Source of the DNA: Choristoneura fumiferana
Taxonomy: Eukaryota; Arthropoda; Insecta; Lepidoptera; Tortricidae
Assembly: GCF_025370935.1 (NCBI RefSeq)
Contig: NC_133491.1
Location: forward strand, 14,550,435-14,614,434
Direction: 5' to 3'
DNA length: 64,000 nt
Position 1 is the stretch's first letter, and every line of letters begins with the position of its first letter. Positions 1 to 11,602 of this stretch are shown in pieces. A program made the position numbers and the translations under genes. The notes beneath the pieces were generated by a model. That model ran no database searches. It was not told where the DNA came from and saw only the letters and a program-made list of their open reading frames with translations.

Positions 1-1881
1 AGGCCATTTTTATAACGCAGTTACAATTCCTGACTTACTGTTTATTAATAACCATACACCACTTTATGTGCACGAAAATTATTAATAATAGAGCCATTTT
101 TATATTCCCAGTTCAGTTTGTAACAAATTTGATTGTTCACATGATGGTCTATTGCAAAGAGTGTGGTTCAAAAAGGTTAATATTTCACTGAACTGTAGTA
201 AAAGCTAGGCCTTCCTCCAGCACGGCCTTAAACAGATTTCAGCCTAATGAAAACGACTGCAAGTGGTACTAAAACTTCTCGAAAGTAGTACATTTTGCAG
301 TTTTCCTCGTTTTACCGGCTTTTTTAAAATATTCAGCAGAAGTAATGAAAAAAATAATATGTCAAATATATTACAAAATAACTTTTTTATTGCGCTTATT
401 ATTATTTCTGTGTATGAAATGGTTTATTGAAAACTGGTTTGTTCATTCAAGCTTTTCGCAAACAAGGCAACAAATATTTTTTGACGAATATAACTGCCTA
501 ATATCATAGAGACAGAGTGAATACCTATACATATAAATATCTAATTGTATATTGAATCCAAGCAAAAGATCTACTAAGAAATATATACACCATAATCGAC
601 TCTGATTTTTGAATGTGTGCTCTAATTTAAAGTTTCCAAAAACATCCACTAATAAATACTTCAGTGGGGAATACTTGTATAGTACTTGTAAGCACCTGGT
701 TATTATAGTCTCTAACTGTAAACGGCCTTGTGTGTTTTATTATGTTCTTACCTGCCTCGGATTTTTTTATTTTCCCACTAAGACCGCTGTATTCTCATAA
801 AAAATAAAAACTTAATTTTATTTAGCACTAGTAATTTATTTTAAGCAAATTAATGTATTTAAAATATACGTTTTTTAACTAAATCACTATGGATTTACTT
901 TCACCCTAAAAAATAATGTCCATATGGTATAGTGAAGTCAGTAAATTAGTGCCAGTAGCGTTCCTTTGCGGCGGTCGATTAATCAATGCGATTCGTCCGC
1001 TCGGCAACCTTATATCTTACAGGCCTCGTCCATAGTGGTCCATTGAACATTTTGGAAACTTATCCAACGACAGATCTATACTCTGATAAAAGATTCCCGT
1101 ATTAAAAAAAATGTTTATTACAAGAAACAACACAATATTGGGTTACAAATATCTGTTGGTTCCACACTAGGCTAGGCCTGTAACGTGGTGACCGGATTCG
1201 GTACTTAATTCATTAAATTACGGTTTATTTATGTGTCTGTGAAACTATTGTGTCAGAAACAATTTGAACATAAGCCAATTTCAGTCAATTGTTGCGTTGA
1301 ACAGTTGTTGTATTGAGAGTGAGGTTGTTTTGTATGTGTGTGGCTGTATGTTTATGAGTGTATGGAACCGTGAAAGTGTATGGAACCGTGAATTGGTGCA
1401 TGAGAAGGGTAGATAAGCACACTTATCTTTTCAGATTGAGATACAGAAGACATAGGTACTTATACTCTTTGCACAGAAGTATATATAAGACAGAAGTTGA
1501 GAAAGTTTTTTTTTGATCTGGTCACACTAAGTTTTGCAAATAACGAATAATAAAAAAAACGCAAAATCGCGTCGTCTAATGAATTCGTTTACTGAGTAAG
1601 ATTTTCTTGAATGACTTTGATAATTAAAAAATCATTATCTTAAGTAGACAAAGCGTGATTACGTAGCTATTTTTCTTCGTCACTGGCTTAGTGCGCAATA
1701 CCGAGTTCATCGCGACGCGTTTAAAGCTTGCTCGAACGTTCCCGTAAAAAACAAGGCAACGTGAACTTGTCATTCTGACGAAACTAACTGTCAGTCGATC
1801 TAAAAATAATAGAAATCTACGGCGACACCGCACCGAATTTTGATAATCTTTACGAGCATCGAAACGAGAGCCAGCCCCAGC
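1..1881. other. 5' flank of SGT; no gene recognised
   Basis: AT-rich sequence with only short, unrecognisable open frames on both strands. A stretch near 1310-1430 repeats a short phrase about a tatgtatggaaccgtgaa motif. The last 100-200 bases before the SGT start become more GC-rich and should hold its promoter and 5' untranslated region, but I see no convincing core promoter element. Confidence 0.5.
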
Positions 1882-2769
1882 ATGTCGGACGTGAAGCTCG
1901 TCGCCGCGTCCATCGTGAGCTTCCTAAAGAAGCAGCTCGACGGCGGCACGCTCAGCGCGGACTCGCGCGAGTCCGTCGAGGTCGGCGTGCAGTGCCTCGA
2001 GACGGCCTTCGAGCTGGCGCCCGCCGACGCCGCGCGCGCGCTGGACCTGCTGGAGCTGGTGCGGGCCCGGGCCGCCCCCGCCGCCGCCCCCGCGCCCGCG
2101 CCGCCCGGAGAGGCCGAGCGACTCAAGAACGAGGGCAACGACCTGATGAAGGCGGAGCGGCACCGCGAGGCGCTGGAGCGGTACTCGCGCGCCGTGGAGC
2201 TGGACCCGCGCAACGCGGTGTACTTCTGCAACCGCGCCGCCGCGCACTTCAAGCTGGGCGAGCACGAGGCGGCCGTGGCCGACTGCGCGGCGGCGCTGGC
2301 GCTGCAGCCCGACTACGGCAAGGCGCACGGCCGCCTCGGGCTGGCGCTCACCGCGCTCGAGCGGCACCGCGAGGCGCGCCAGGCCTACGCGCGCGCCGCG
2401 CAGCTCGAGCCCGACAACGAGTCCTACCGCCAGAACCTGCGCCTGGCCGACGAGCGGCTCGCGGCGCGCGGCGAGCGCCCGCCCGTCGACCTGGGCGGCC
2501 TGCTGCAGAACCCCGCGCTGCTCAGCATGGCCACCGAGATGCTGGCCGACCCCAACATGCAGAACCTCATCTCGGGGCTCATGAGCGGAGCGCAGGCGCC
2601 GGCGGGCGGCGCCGCGGGCGTTGGCGCGGGCGCGGGCGCGGCCGGCGGCATGGGCGCGCTGCTGGAGGCCGGCCAGGCGCTGGCGCAGCACATGCAGGCC
2701 GCCAACCCCGACCTCGTGGAGCAGCTGCGCCGCCAGGTGCGCCCGCCCGGACCCGCGCCGCCGCAGTGA
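1882..2769 (+). CDS. Sgt: Small glutamine-rich TPR co-chaperone (SGT/SGTA)
   Basis: Single-exon gene for a 295-residue co-chaperone. SGTA-family proteins are cytosolic homodimers that bind Hsp70/Hsp90 through TPRs and hand tail-anchored and mislocalised proteins between the BAG6/GET pathway and the proteasome. Visible here: an N-terminal dimerisation region (residues 1-60, beginning MSDVKLVAASIVSFLKKQL), an Ala/Pro linker (63-76), three tandem TPRs (about 77-110, 111-144, 145-178), an NP-rich helical STI1-like segment (207-234, LLQNPALLSMATEML) and a C-terminal substrate-binding region ending NPDLVEQLRRQVR. The usual Gln-rich tail is replaced by Gly/Ala/Met-rich sequence (240-260). I chose the ATG at 1882 because homology begins there; an in-frame ATG at 1840 would add 14 unconserved residues. 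The coding sequence is extremely GC-rich against AT-rich flanks. No intron is seen. Confidence 0.93.
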   Translation: MSDVKLVAASIVSFLKKQLDGGTLSADSRESVEVGVQCLETAFELAPADAARALDLLELVRARAAPAAAPAPAPPGEAERLKNEGNDLMKAERHREALERYSRAVELDPRNAVYFCNRAAAHFKLGEHEAAVADCAAALALQPDYGKAHGRLGLALTALERHREARQAYARAAQLEPDNESYRQNLRLADERLAARGERPPVDLGGLLQNPALLSMATEMLADPNMQNLISGLMSGAQAPAGGAAGVGAGAGAAGGMGALLEAGQALAQHMQAANPDLVEQLRRQVRPPGPAPPQ

Positions 2770-2825
2770 GCCCCGCGTCTCCTGACCTGCCGGGCACTGT
2801 TGCCGACTTCCTATACTCCGTTGTA

Positions 2826-2831
2826 AATAAA
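2826..2831 (+). terminator. Candidate polyadenylation signal of SGT
   Basis: AATAAA hexamer 57 bases downstream of the SGT stop codon. The position suits a compact mRNA; use is inferred. Confidence 0.45.
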
Positions 2832-3780
2832 TCTACACGAACGATCATTGGCTCCTCTGATTACACGAGAAGGCTATATTATGTAGAAATTGCCAAGAAT
2901 CATGTTCAATATTTAACACAGTACGGCAGCATAATAATAACTACTGGCCAGAAAACTCCATCATCTAGCTAGACAGGAAATATGTGACGAGATTGGAGTT
3001 GCAATCTGCATGACTGCAGTGTTTTATGAAAGTTGGCAGATTAAAGGTGGCTTGCACTGAGACCAGTGTGCCCACTATAGCAAATATTCTTACCACTATT
3101 GGTACCCTTCACACAGTACAGTGCTATTTTTTCTTTTTGATGTAATGATTTGATACATTTTATCAAAACTTTTATAACTCATATAATTCTTGTGATACAG
3201 AATGCTATTCTTTTAATGTAAATGTTTATGAATGTGATCCAGTTATTGATCCCAGCGGAGTCATGATGCCGTGCAAACAATATGTAGTTAGCCTTCTCAT
3301 TTAAGAAAATATGATTCAGATTAATTTTATCAATAAAAAGAGATAATTTGAAAACATTTATTTTGGTATTATCAATTTTATGCATCAGCTAGAGTTTGCA
3401 AAACACAATGATGGAGTAGTTAATTATCTTTTGTGTAAATTTACTTGGGATATAGTTTAAAGCTCATACTACATTTGGCCTTCGACAGTGCAGATCCGTT
3501 TAGATGTAGAAATAAGTTAAAATATTTTCGATTTAAATTGCATTGCATTGGTGTAAATTTTCATAACTCATCTTATTATTTATCTGGTGTTAGAAATGTG
3601 CATTTATTTATCACAATAATTATTATTTTGGATATGTTATATCATATTTTATCCTTTAAAATTATGGTCTAGTTGTGAAATTAGTTTGGTATGTTTAGTA
3701 GCCTTTTTGGTTACTTTAATGAACTAGCAACTTATTCCATTGTGCTTAATCTGGGCCATTTTATAACCCTAGAGTTTAAA

Positions 3781-3852
3781 TGTGATAATCCGTAGCAAAA
3801 GGGTTCTTATGGCAGCCTGCCATAAGGACCCTTTTGCTACAGATTGTCACAA
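3781..3852. repeat. Hairpin-forming inverted repeat (35-bp arms)
   Basis: The two arms of about 35 bases around gtagcaaaagggttcttatg and its complement match at all but three positions, with almost no loop. This is typical of a short MITE or of its ends joined together. Confidence 0.7.
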
Positions 3853-3983
3853 ATGTTCCTTGACATTTATAGTTTGTGCTGATAGGGTTTATGCATTTCA
3901 GGAGCAACCAATAAACTTTGGATTCTATGCATTGGTTTATGTGCTTGTGACGTTATATTGTTTCTTCTGACATGTACAGTTGT

Positions 3984-4073
3984 GTTCAAAAATTTGATCA
4001 AAAATATCTGAACACGACTCTATTGTTAACGGCGTAGAAGCGTGTTCAGATATTTTGGCTCACAAGTTTATGA
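3984..4073. mobile_element. Short MITE-like inverted repeat
   Basis: The phrase tttgatcaaaaatatctgaacacg recurs as its complement near 4040-4073 (cgtgttcagatattttgg). A related gtgcataaatatctgata core lies in the 26196-26331 element, so this belongs to a family of small inverted-repeat transposons. Boundaries are approximate. Confidence 0.5.
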
Positions 4074-4989
4074 ACTCTAGTGTAACACAGCCCTAGACTG
4101 CCAAGGAACCCTTTTTGTTGAATTCATGTGGTCCAATACCATGCTACTTTATCTTTATTACTATTTCATCCCACATGATCATGGTACCTTAGTTGTGCAA
4201 GTAGTGTACAATGGACATGTAGTGAACAGTCTCACTTGGAGACGAGAATTGACTTGAGATACTAAATAAATTCTTTAAAAATTTCATTCTGAAAATCAAC
4301 ACTGAAGCTATAAGTAACTCTCCAAATGTGGCCGTAAGTTTCTGTTTGTTTAGAATGGAATGCCCACTCTAAGGGCTACTTGATAGAAAACGTTGAATGA
4401 ATCATTAATGTTAAGAGTGTAATTACAGGCGCATCCAGCGCTGCATCGTGTAAATACAGATATGTATCGTATGGATGCGGACGCAACGCAAGCCGCTCCG
4501 CGCCTATCTCTAGCTAAGATATTAAATTGGTTTTGTTAATAAATTTATTTGAAAAAGTTCAGCTTCTGTTTGAATTTATCTTGGACACTGTTTTCTTACA
4601 TGAATGAGACCGAGCTGAATGTACTTAAAATAGATGTTGTGGTGGTACGTTAGTGAATTGTGAATTTATGCTCATCGTAATGCATATGGTGAAATGGAAC
4701 GGGTGATGAAGCCCAAAACTCCTCAATAATGAATGTCTCTGCATCAGAAAAAGCAATTTTTCGTAAAAGGTGATGAGCAGTTGACATTAAACTATTGTAG
4801 CTCAGAACTTTTAAGTACACTTAAAAGCGTGCGAAAAAAAATGTTATAACAAAAAATAGAACAGACTAGAAAAAACCATGAAAATAAATTTCTAACAGTG
4901 AAGTCGGTGCCTCAGCACGAGCCAGCAGGAGTGATTGAATTATAGTAATTACTATAACTCGTACCCAACAGACTTAGAACGGTAGTCGA

Positions 4990-5240
4990 TTCTAATTAAA
5001 TTATAATATTCGTTTTTACCTTGATTGAGAATTCGATATCGGCACAGTTGCATGTTCACCTACTGGAGAATGCGTATTTTCCAGGGAAAAAAAGTCACGC
5101 CCTATTATCACTCATCTGGCCCATAAACGATCTCTATGGAAAAACGTCGATTCCATTCCGGGCCTTATGCGATGTGCATCAAAATATTATAACAAGTCCA
5201 GATTTAATTAAAAGCTTAAAAGGTCAAACTATTTAAGCTG
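4990..5240. mobile_element. LINE (RTE-like) 3'-end fragment, copy 1
   Basis: Shares an ordered series of short blocks with 5465-5690 (tcgtttttac, gaattcg, tggcccataaac, gatctctatg, cgtcgattcc), so both are degraded copies of one repeat. The assignment to RTE-type LINEs rests on copy 2. Confidence 0.45.
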
Positions 5241-5464
5241 CACTTACTAAATACCTTGTAGAAAATCCTACTCACGTTACAGGATTTTTTAGAGGATAAG
5301 GAATCTAGCCAGCACTTAGAACAGTAACCAATAGATAATCATATGCTTTGTTTTACTAAACAGCGAAGGCTCCGACGATGATTCATATGCGGTTTGAAGG
5401 AAAGATTAAAGGTACTGCCACATATGCCTGGATACTGTCAGATCCATCTAAATAACAATTCAAT

Positions 5465-5690
5465 CGGTACTTGAATTAAAATATATCGTTTTTACTTGCT
5501 TTCGCCCGCGTGGAATTCGGTTATCGCGCGCTGTTCCCTCAGTATTTTGTATATGTATCAATGGCCCATAAACTATCTCTATGCCAAAAATCACGTCGAT
5601 TCCTCGCTCCGTTTCGACGTGAAAGACGGACAAACATACAAACACACTTTCGCATTTCTAATATTAGTATGGATTACTTATAGCTTTTAT
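5465..5690. mobile_element. LINE (RTE-like) 3'-end fragment, copy 2
   Basis: Ends with gacggacaaacatacaaac and cactttcgcatttctaatat tagtatggat, the wording I know from the 3' ends of RTE-type LINEs in many Lepidoptera. It is a truncated, non-coding remnant. Confidence 0.55.
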
Positions 5691-5839
5691 GGTGACTCTA
5701 TTGACATCCAACCTAGTCCAGGAATGTATACCAAAATTTCAAGCTAAATCCGGCTACTGGATGTGGGTTTTAAGATTTGACCTGTACTGTCGTTTAAAAA
5801 AGGGAGGGGTGGGAGTAGGAATAAAATAAGTATAAATCA

Positions 5840-8800
5840 TTGACTTCTTAACTATTTATTACACTCTATGTATAATTTATGATATTTTAATAAATTTACA
5901 TATAATTATGTACACACAGTAGCAAATGTAAAAACGTTCGACGCGCCCCGCCCGGCCACGCCTCCGCCGGACAGCCGCAACATTACGGCGCCACGGAACC
6001 CGCGTCGCGGGGCGAGCCACAAAAATACATTCCAAATATCTAGCGCATATAAAAAATCTGTATTTACATAGAGCTCGGCTGGCGATAACCCTAGTTCCTT
6101 TTAGAGTAAATGTAGCCGTTCCAAATTAGCCGAAACCGGTTTGACAGATAAAAATGTTGCCAGAGTTTAGAAAAAAATAATAGACATAAGTAAACTTCGA
6201 TGATTCGATGCAACTCAGTGCAGCCTGCAAGTTCTGCCTGCGTCAATGAAGCAAGTTCTGTTCAAATTTCAACCCGAATATACAGTAGTTTATTTCAATA
6301 TAAAAAAAAATCGTGAAACCAAAGCAATGGCATCCAGAGCTTTATTTTTTATTATAGACAAGAACAGTACGGTTCACTAGCAACATTTGTCCATGTTGAT
6401 CTGTCAAACCACTTCGTCTAATCTTGGACCGGACTGTAGTACAAAGTACAAGGTTCTATAAACCGGCCAGCAGCGGAGCGGGCCCTGGCGGCCGATATAC
6501 CGCCACTGCAGCCTGCAGCTGCAGCAAGGCACTGAAATCTGCAGTTCCGATAAATGCAGGTTTGATCATGGAACAGCTGTCCGGTGAGCGAGACAGCACT
6601 ACCTACGATTAGTTAGGCCCACGTTACACATGCCTGTAGCCTGCATGTTTTTGTCCAAGCAGCTAAAAGTCCAAACTTACTACAAGCCTGCAAGCTCACA
6701 GGCATATGTATTCCGGCCTTTATTTGCATTAGAGTTACGACCGATCATCGTCTGTGAGTTGAAAATTAACTTAATGATTGTTATTGCTTCTGTCCTGGCC
6801 CAGAATCACCTAATAGGAACACTTAATTACTGACATCGAACCGAACTTAACGTAAGCGACACAGAACACGCCCAATGATATAAGCCATTAGCGTTAGTTT
6901 TTGAAACAATAAACGTCTCGATGGTGATTGGTTATTTCTCCAACACTAAGGCGCCATAGACGCAGGCAGGCGTTTGTTGCGACAAAAACTTTACATTATA
7001 GGCTAAGATTAAGAACTAATACCGACGACGATATGTAAACAAACGTAACTCTCAGAGCACCGAAACTTAACCTCCCCGAATAAATTAAGTATTTAACCTA
7101 CACAATGGGAACAGCTATAAAAATAAAATTTTCAAATACTTGCGCGGGATGATTAATAGTCCTAATTAATTATAATTTAGATAAATAACAAAATATGACA
7201 TTAATTAATTGCAACGTTTAGATATAATTTCAACATTCATCTGATGAGAACTTTGCGTTTTTTATGCAACGAACAGAGCGTTATAAAACTATAGATAAAA
7301 CGTATAACGAGATGTACATCTATATAGATTTAGTATATCTATGCACGTTTTACGTTTACGACTAAGTCTGTCGTGTCGTGACTGATATTAGTAAACTATA
7401 CACACGGTGCACAGTGCACGGATTATAGCCGCGCCTCGTGACAGCTAAGCACCCGCCACTCGTAGTGTTCGGAAAGACTGAGAATATTAGCTTTTATTTT
7501 AATATCTCGACTTAAATTTTGCTCGAGAAACAAAACTCTTCAGCTGCTTCTGCATTTAAGAGCCTTGACTTTATAACTTTAGGTGTTTTTATTATACTAT
7601 GCTCATTCTTTGCCTTCCAGTTGTTCATTTGAAAAGAGAAAGCTAAAATTTTTACACAAAAACTTATCATGGTTGTTGATTTCGCGTTATTTGTCCGATA
7701 ACCTCGAATTTGACAAACTTCAGCCTTAAAAACGTTTGCGACTAAAAGCAGGCCTGAGATTTGAAAAAATGGCTTGAGCCTTTTTAAGACTGGCCTTATT
7801 AAAACGAACAGAAAGCAGTTCTATCATTCGCGTCCTAAAAAGCACTCATAAAAATGAGGGCTAAAAGACCAATCCTTCCGAACACTAGTCACTCGCCGGG
7901 CCGCGACCCGCGACACAACAATCACACAACTCGTTCGTTCGGACACACGAACTGGACACACAATATCCCGCGGTACGCTTTGAGCGTACAGAGAATATAA
8001 TCTGTCGCTATAACAATTCAATCGTATTAACAAACATTAAGGACGCTGCGGCGCCATTTGGTGGTGATATTATGCACTTACAGCTCGCAAGTCGGCGCGA
8101 TCCGTCCACGCTTCCATACAAAACATGAGCATTTTTGTTAATTATTACTTAAAATGTAAAAATAATTTAGTCTCGACGGAGTCGAAGCCGTCGACGGATC
8201 GATCCGCACTCTATTATTGCAACAGAAACAACAGCCGAAAACGTATCAATAACTAGACCTACCGTGCCGAGATGCCGCGGTGGACAGTTCGGCTCCAAGT
8301 CACGTCAAACAGGGCTGGCATAAGGTTAAGTAATACTTTTTAAGTATTTAAAAACATACGTACATAAATCAACAAATGATTACGTAAAGCAATCAAGCAT
8401 CAGCCAATCTCCGACAGATCTTAGCAGCTTAATGTACTCATTGGTTGATGTACCGTGGCGATGCGATTCGGTTTCTTTCAAACTTTTTTTAAATACTTAA
8501 AAAGTTCAAGGATTTATTAGTAACTAGTAGCGGCCTAACCATCCTCACTCTTTTATGCTGTAGGTAGATAAACTAAATTCTAGAACGATCATGACAACAT
8601 AAAAACAAACTTGAAACTTAGCCTCAAATAGATATGCAAGTATGTTGAGTTGTGTTTTTGAAAATAGATTGAATCCCAGATTAGGATATCTACAACCAGA
8701 CAAGTAAGGACGGCCAGATCTAAAAGTTTCCGAGACGACCCAGCGATCTGACAGCAAGCTTGTAGGTTTTAGCTCGAGTCAAGCGGCGGACCATTTACAA

Positions 8801-9610
8801 CGTCCACTTAAGCATCAAGAAAACATTGTATGGGCAAGGCCTCGCAGCTCCAATCGCCATATCTTTATCACTACTAAAATGTAATAATATATCCATGAAC
8901 TAAAACCATTCAATTAGGTACTTTATACGAACAATGACTACACACAACTGTCATCGAATAGCGAAGTATTAGCACTAGCTACTATTGCTACCAACCGCTA
9001 TATTGATCTACCAGCCGACTAACCGCTAACGGTTTTAGAGCGAATCCGTGAAAATACAGACCGGAGTAGTCGTAGAACTATTTGCCATCCGATTTCAGCA
9101 TACAAATAGTTCTACGGATATTGGTACCGAAACCGTTCGAGCGTTCTTATTAGCATTCATAAAGTAAATTTTCGAGAGACAATCAACTCTACTGCGTGAA
9201 GTGACACAGCATTAGTATTGCCTTTAGTTCACGGACATATTTCTTGTTGTTAGGTTGTTGTGGGGCAGAAGACGCTTCAGATGCTTCGCAGCTAAACCTT
9301 TAAACTGAGGCCTTACTGTCTAACACAATCACAATCGTTTCCACCACTTCTTTCTGACTGTCACACGGCAAAAGACGAGGGTTAGACAATACGGCTTCAG
9401 CTGAAGCAAGAACCGTACGCGGTTGCCGTCAAGCCACTCGGCGCTCCACCACCTGAGAACTCCACCTCGACAGTCGACACCTGGCCCTGTACTACTAATT
9501 GCAAAATTCGAAATTCGTATCTTGCCGTCCCGCTGACGCTAATATTATGTAATACGAGAGTGAGAGGAACGGTACGATACGGGGGGGGGGGGAGGGGGGA
9601 GGGGGGAGGC
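5840..9610 (-). other. Probable 3' untranslated region/flank of EHD; no other gene
   Basis: Between the EHD stop (9611) and 5855 I find no conserved coding sequence on either strand. A minus-strand AATAAA (reading tttatt at 5855-5860) and further ones nearby could end a long EHD 3' untranslated region; EHD is the only minus-strand gene ending here. The segment carries a G-run on the + strand at 9578-9609 (C-run in the mRNA) right after the stop, and a diverged MITE tail at about 9498-9575. Confidence 0.35.
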
Positions 9611-9813
9611 TTAGTTCCTCTTGGTGGGCGGCACGAGATGCGGCGGCAGCTCGGGCGGCAGGTCGTGTCCGTCGATCTTGACCTGTATGAGATGCATGGC
9701 GAGCGCGAACTCCTCGTCGTCCAGGAGCCCGTCCTTGTCGATGTCGGCCAGCTTCCAGATCTTGCCGAGCACGGAGTTGGGCAGCTTGGACTTGACCATC
9801 TCCGTCTTGGCGG
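9611..9813 (-). CDS. Past1: EHD1/Past1, exon 3 (EH domain and stop)
   Basis: Last coding exon. A clean acceptor (tctctccgcag) precedes the exon, whose first two bases complete an Ala codon begun in exon 2. It encodes the end of the EH domain: KTEMVKSKLPNSVLGKIWKL, then the calcium-loop-like DIDKDGLLDDEEF and the terminus PPHLVPPTKRN. EH domains bind NPF motifs in endocytic partners. Length and wording fit the family to the last residue. Confidence 0.93.
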
Positions 9814-11431
9814 CTGCGGAGAGAGGCACGCTCAGACTTGCAAGGGGACGCCGAATGATGCTACGGTCTGGCCCGAGACAAATAAGTGCTCTTCCAGTTT
9901 CGATCAGGCTTCCCATCGTGTTTTAGGATGGCAGACCACTTATTTGACCGACTGTACAATCATGACCTTTAATTTATGACCTATTTAGTTAGCAAAAATA
10001 TTATCATACGCGTACAAAATGACAGATCTGGTATTCGATTAATGGGTCCCAAAGAAAAGATCGTGACTGTATTTGAGGTGCAATAGACAAACATAAAACA
10101 TGAGGAGCGCCATATTGTGGACATTCGGTGGAACAATTGACTCAATCGCATGAGATGCCGATGGCAGTAAGAAAACCGAAATAAGCACAGTATGGGTAAC
10201 TTTCTTAGTGCACATATAATATATGCGACGGTGGCGCCCACTGTTCGTGGAAACACTCAAAGGGGTGCATTTTTAGTCAAGTTTTAATCGGTTCGATTCT
10301 ACAGCATGCGTGCAATTTTTCCATTACTTAAACATAATGTTATGTATGATTATTAATTAGGTAGTAAACTAACGGCTCGCAGAAACTCGATGGTGCCAAC
10401 TAAAGGGCACTCTAGGTATAATCCAAAGTCGCCGAATCGCCGACTTATCTTGCCGAAATGGTTGGCGTCTTTGGCCTTCAATTCCGTAAAGCAAATCGTT
10501 GCCCGGCGGCATTACGATAGCGGGTCGGCGTCTTTGGCGTGTAAAACCGAGACAGTAGGTACCAAGTGGGTTCGACTCGACAGAACATGCAAACGTCAAA
10601 CAAACAGCACATGCTCACAAACGCCGGCGAAACTAGACGCTCGAAGATTCGTCATCGGTATTAGATCCCAACCTCGCTAACCCAGCACCACCCAACTACC
10701 TACAAACCATCAACCGTTAACTATTTAACAAAACAATCCTACAAATACAACAACTCATTATTAGTTATTAACCCCCGAAGCCAAGCTACTCGAAATTCGC
10801 TTCAACACCTTGACAAAGTTGCTTCGAGTGAAGATATCGAAAAACGAGTCGATCCGCACCAGCTCTTCCTCCGGCCCAAAGGCAAGAGCCTTCGACGCTT
10901 CCAGCCACGACTGCGGCGTTTTCTCCACGACAAACTCTAGGAACGGTTCCCCGGTGAACACGTACGCTACCGTTAGAAACATAATCTCCACCGTAATCGA
11001 TATCGTTACGATATTTAAAAGCAATAGAATTATGAACTTGATGGACTGTATGATCGGTTGAAAGAAGTTGGATTGTTCTACTTTCAAATCTAGATTGTAC
11101 ATCGGTGCCGATTCTTCTTCAGAGGTGGCGCTGGAGTCGCTGGCGGCGGGTTCCGTGGCGGGAGAGTCGGGTCTGCTGGGGGCGTACGCAGAGAAGCGAG
11201 ACGACTCGTGCAAGCTGTGGATAGAGACGCGAGAAGACATGGCCTCGCTCTCGCTCACTAGATACTGCGCGATCATGTTGCAGTTTTGCGTGGAGAGAGC
11301 TAAAGCATCAGCGAGTCTCTGGAGCTGGGGCGAGTGCTGCAGAGTGCCGCAGAGCTGGGCGAGGAGAGAGCACTGATCTGTGGAGGCGAGCAGAGCGCGC
11401 CAGGCGGGGTCAGGCTGCGGGGGGCACGTAC
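9814..11431 (-). other. EHD intron 2, with an open extension of exon 2 in its 5' part
   Basis: The intron starts at the donor GTACGT (11431-11430) and ends at the acceptor at 9814. Its first 671 bases stay open in the EHD frame and are described separately. The remainder (9814-10760) is AT-rich, and I see no gene in it. Confidence 0.7.
10761..11431 (-). CDS. Putative alternative last exon: tail-anchored membrane protein C-terminus, unassigned
   Basis: If the exon 2 donor is not used, the EHD frame continues for 222 codons to a TAA at 10761-10763. The stretch is clearly protein-like: Leu-rich helices (SLLAQLCGTLQHSPQLQRLA), a Ser/Glu-rich acidic region (SDSSATSEEES), a long hydrophobic segment (SIKFIILLLLNIVTISITVE, then IMFLTVAYVF), and a charged tail ending KVLKRISSSLASGVNN. 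Two readings fit. It may be an alternative EHD C-terminus in which a membrane anchor replaces the EH domain. Or it may be the last exon of a separate minus-strand gene, entering at the acceptor-like CCCCCCGCAG 17 bases in or at CCTCCACAG further on. I do not recognise the family. Confidence 0.5.
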
Positions 11432-11602
11432 CGGCGCCGGTGACCTTGCCGTCGACAGGGTTGAGCCCCTGGAAGATGGAGTCGTAGCGCGGCTTCTCGC
11501 GGCTGCAGATCCACTCGGGGTCCCCGTGGCCGGCGTCCACGCCCTCGCCGCGCCCGTAACCGAACGGCGACACTTGGTCTTCTACGCCCTCGAACGCGCC
11601 TC
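11432..11602 (-). CDS. Past1: EHD1/Past1, exon 2 (linker and start of EH domain)
   Basis: Begins after the acceptor cacattccag and ends at donor GTACGT. It reads GAFEGVEDQVSPFGYGRGEG, then DPEWICSREKPRYDSIFQGL and NPVDGKVTGA, which match the family's GPF-type linker and the first helix of the EH domain. Two bases complete the Gly codon begun in exon 1, and the final base starts the Ala codon finished in exon 3, so all phases agree. Confidence 0.93.

Larger units (their letters stand above)
2770..4560 (+). other. 3' flank/untranslated region of SGT with several AATAAA motifs
   Basis: Immediately after the SGT stop the sequence becomes AT-rich. AATAAA occurs at about 2826-2831, 57 bases after the stop, which makes a short 3' end plausible; later AATAAA motifs (for example near 3341, 3910 and 4265) would allow a longer tail. 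No other coding signal is seen. Confidence 0.45.

Noticed and set aside
1924..2972. Long frames in other phases and antisense over SGT
   Set aside because: Arg/Ala-rich shadows caused by high GC; only the SGT frame has TPRs.
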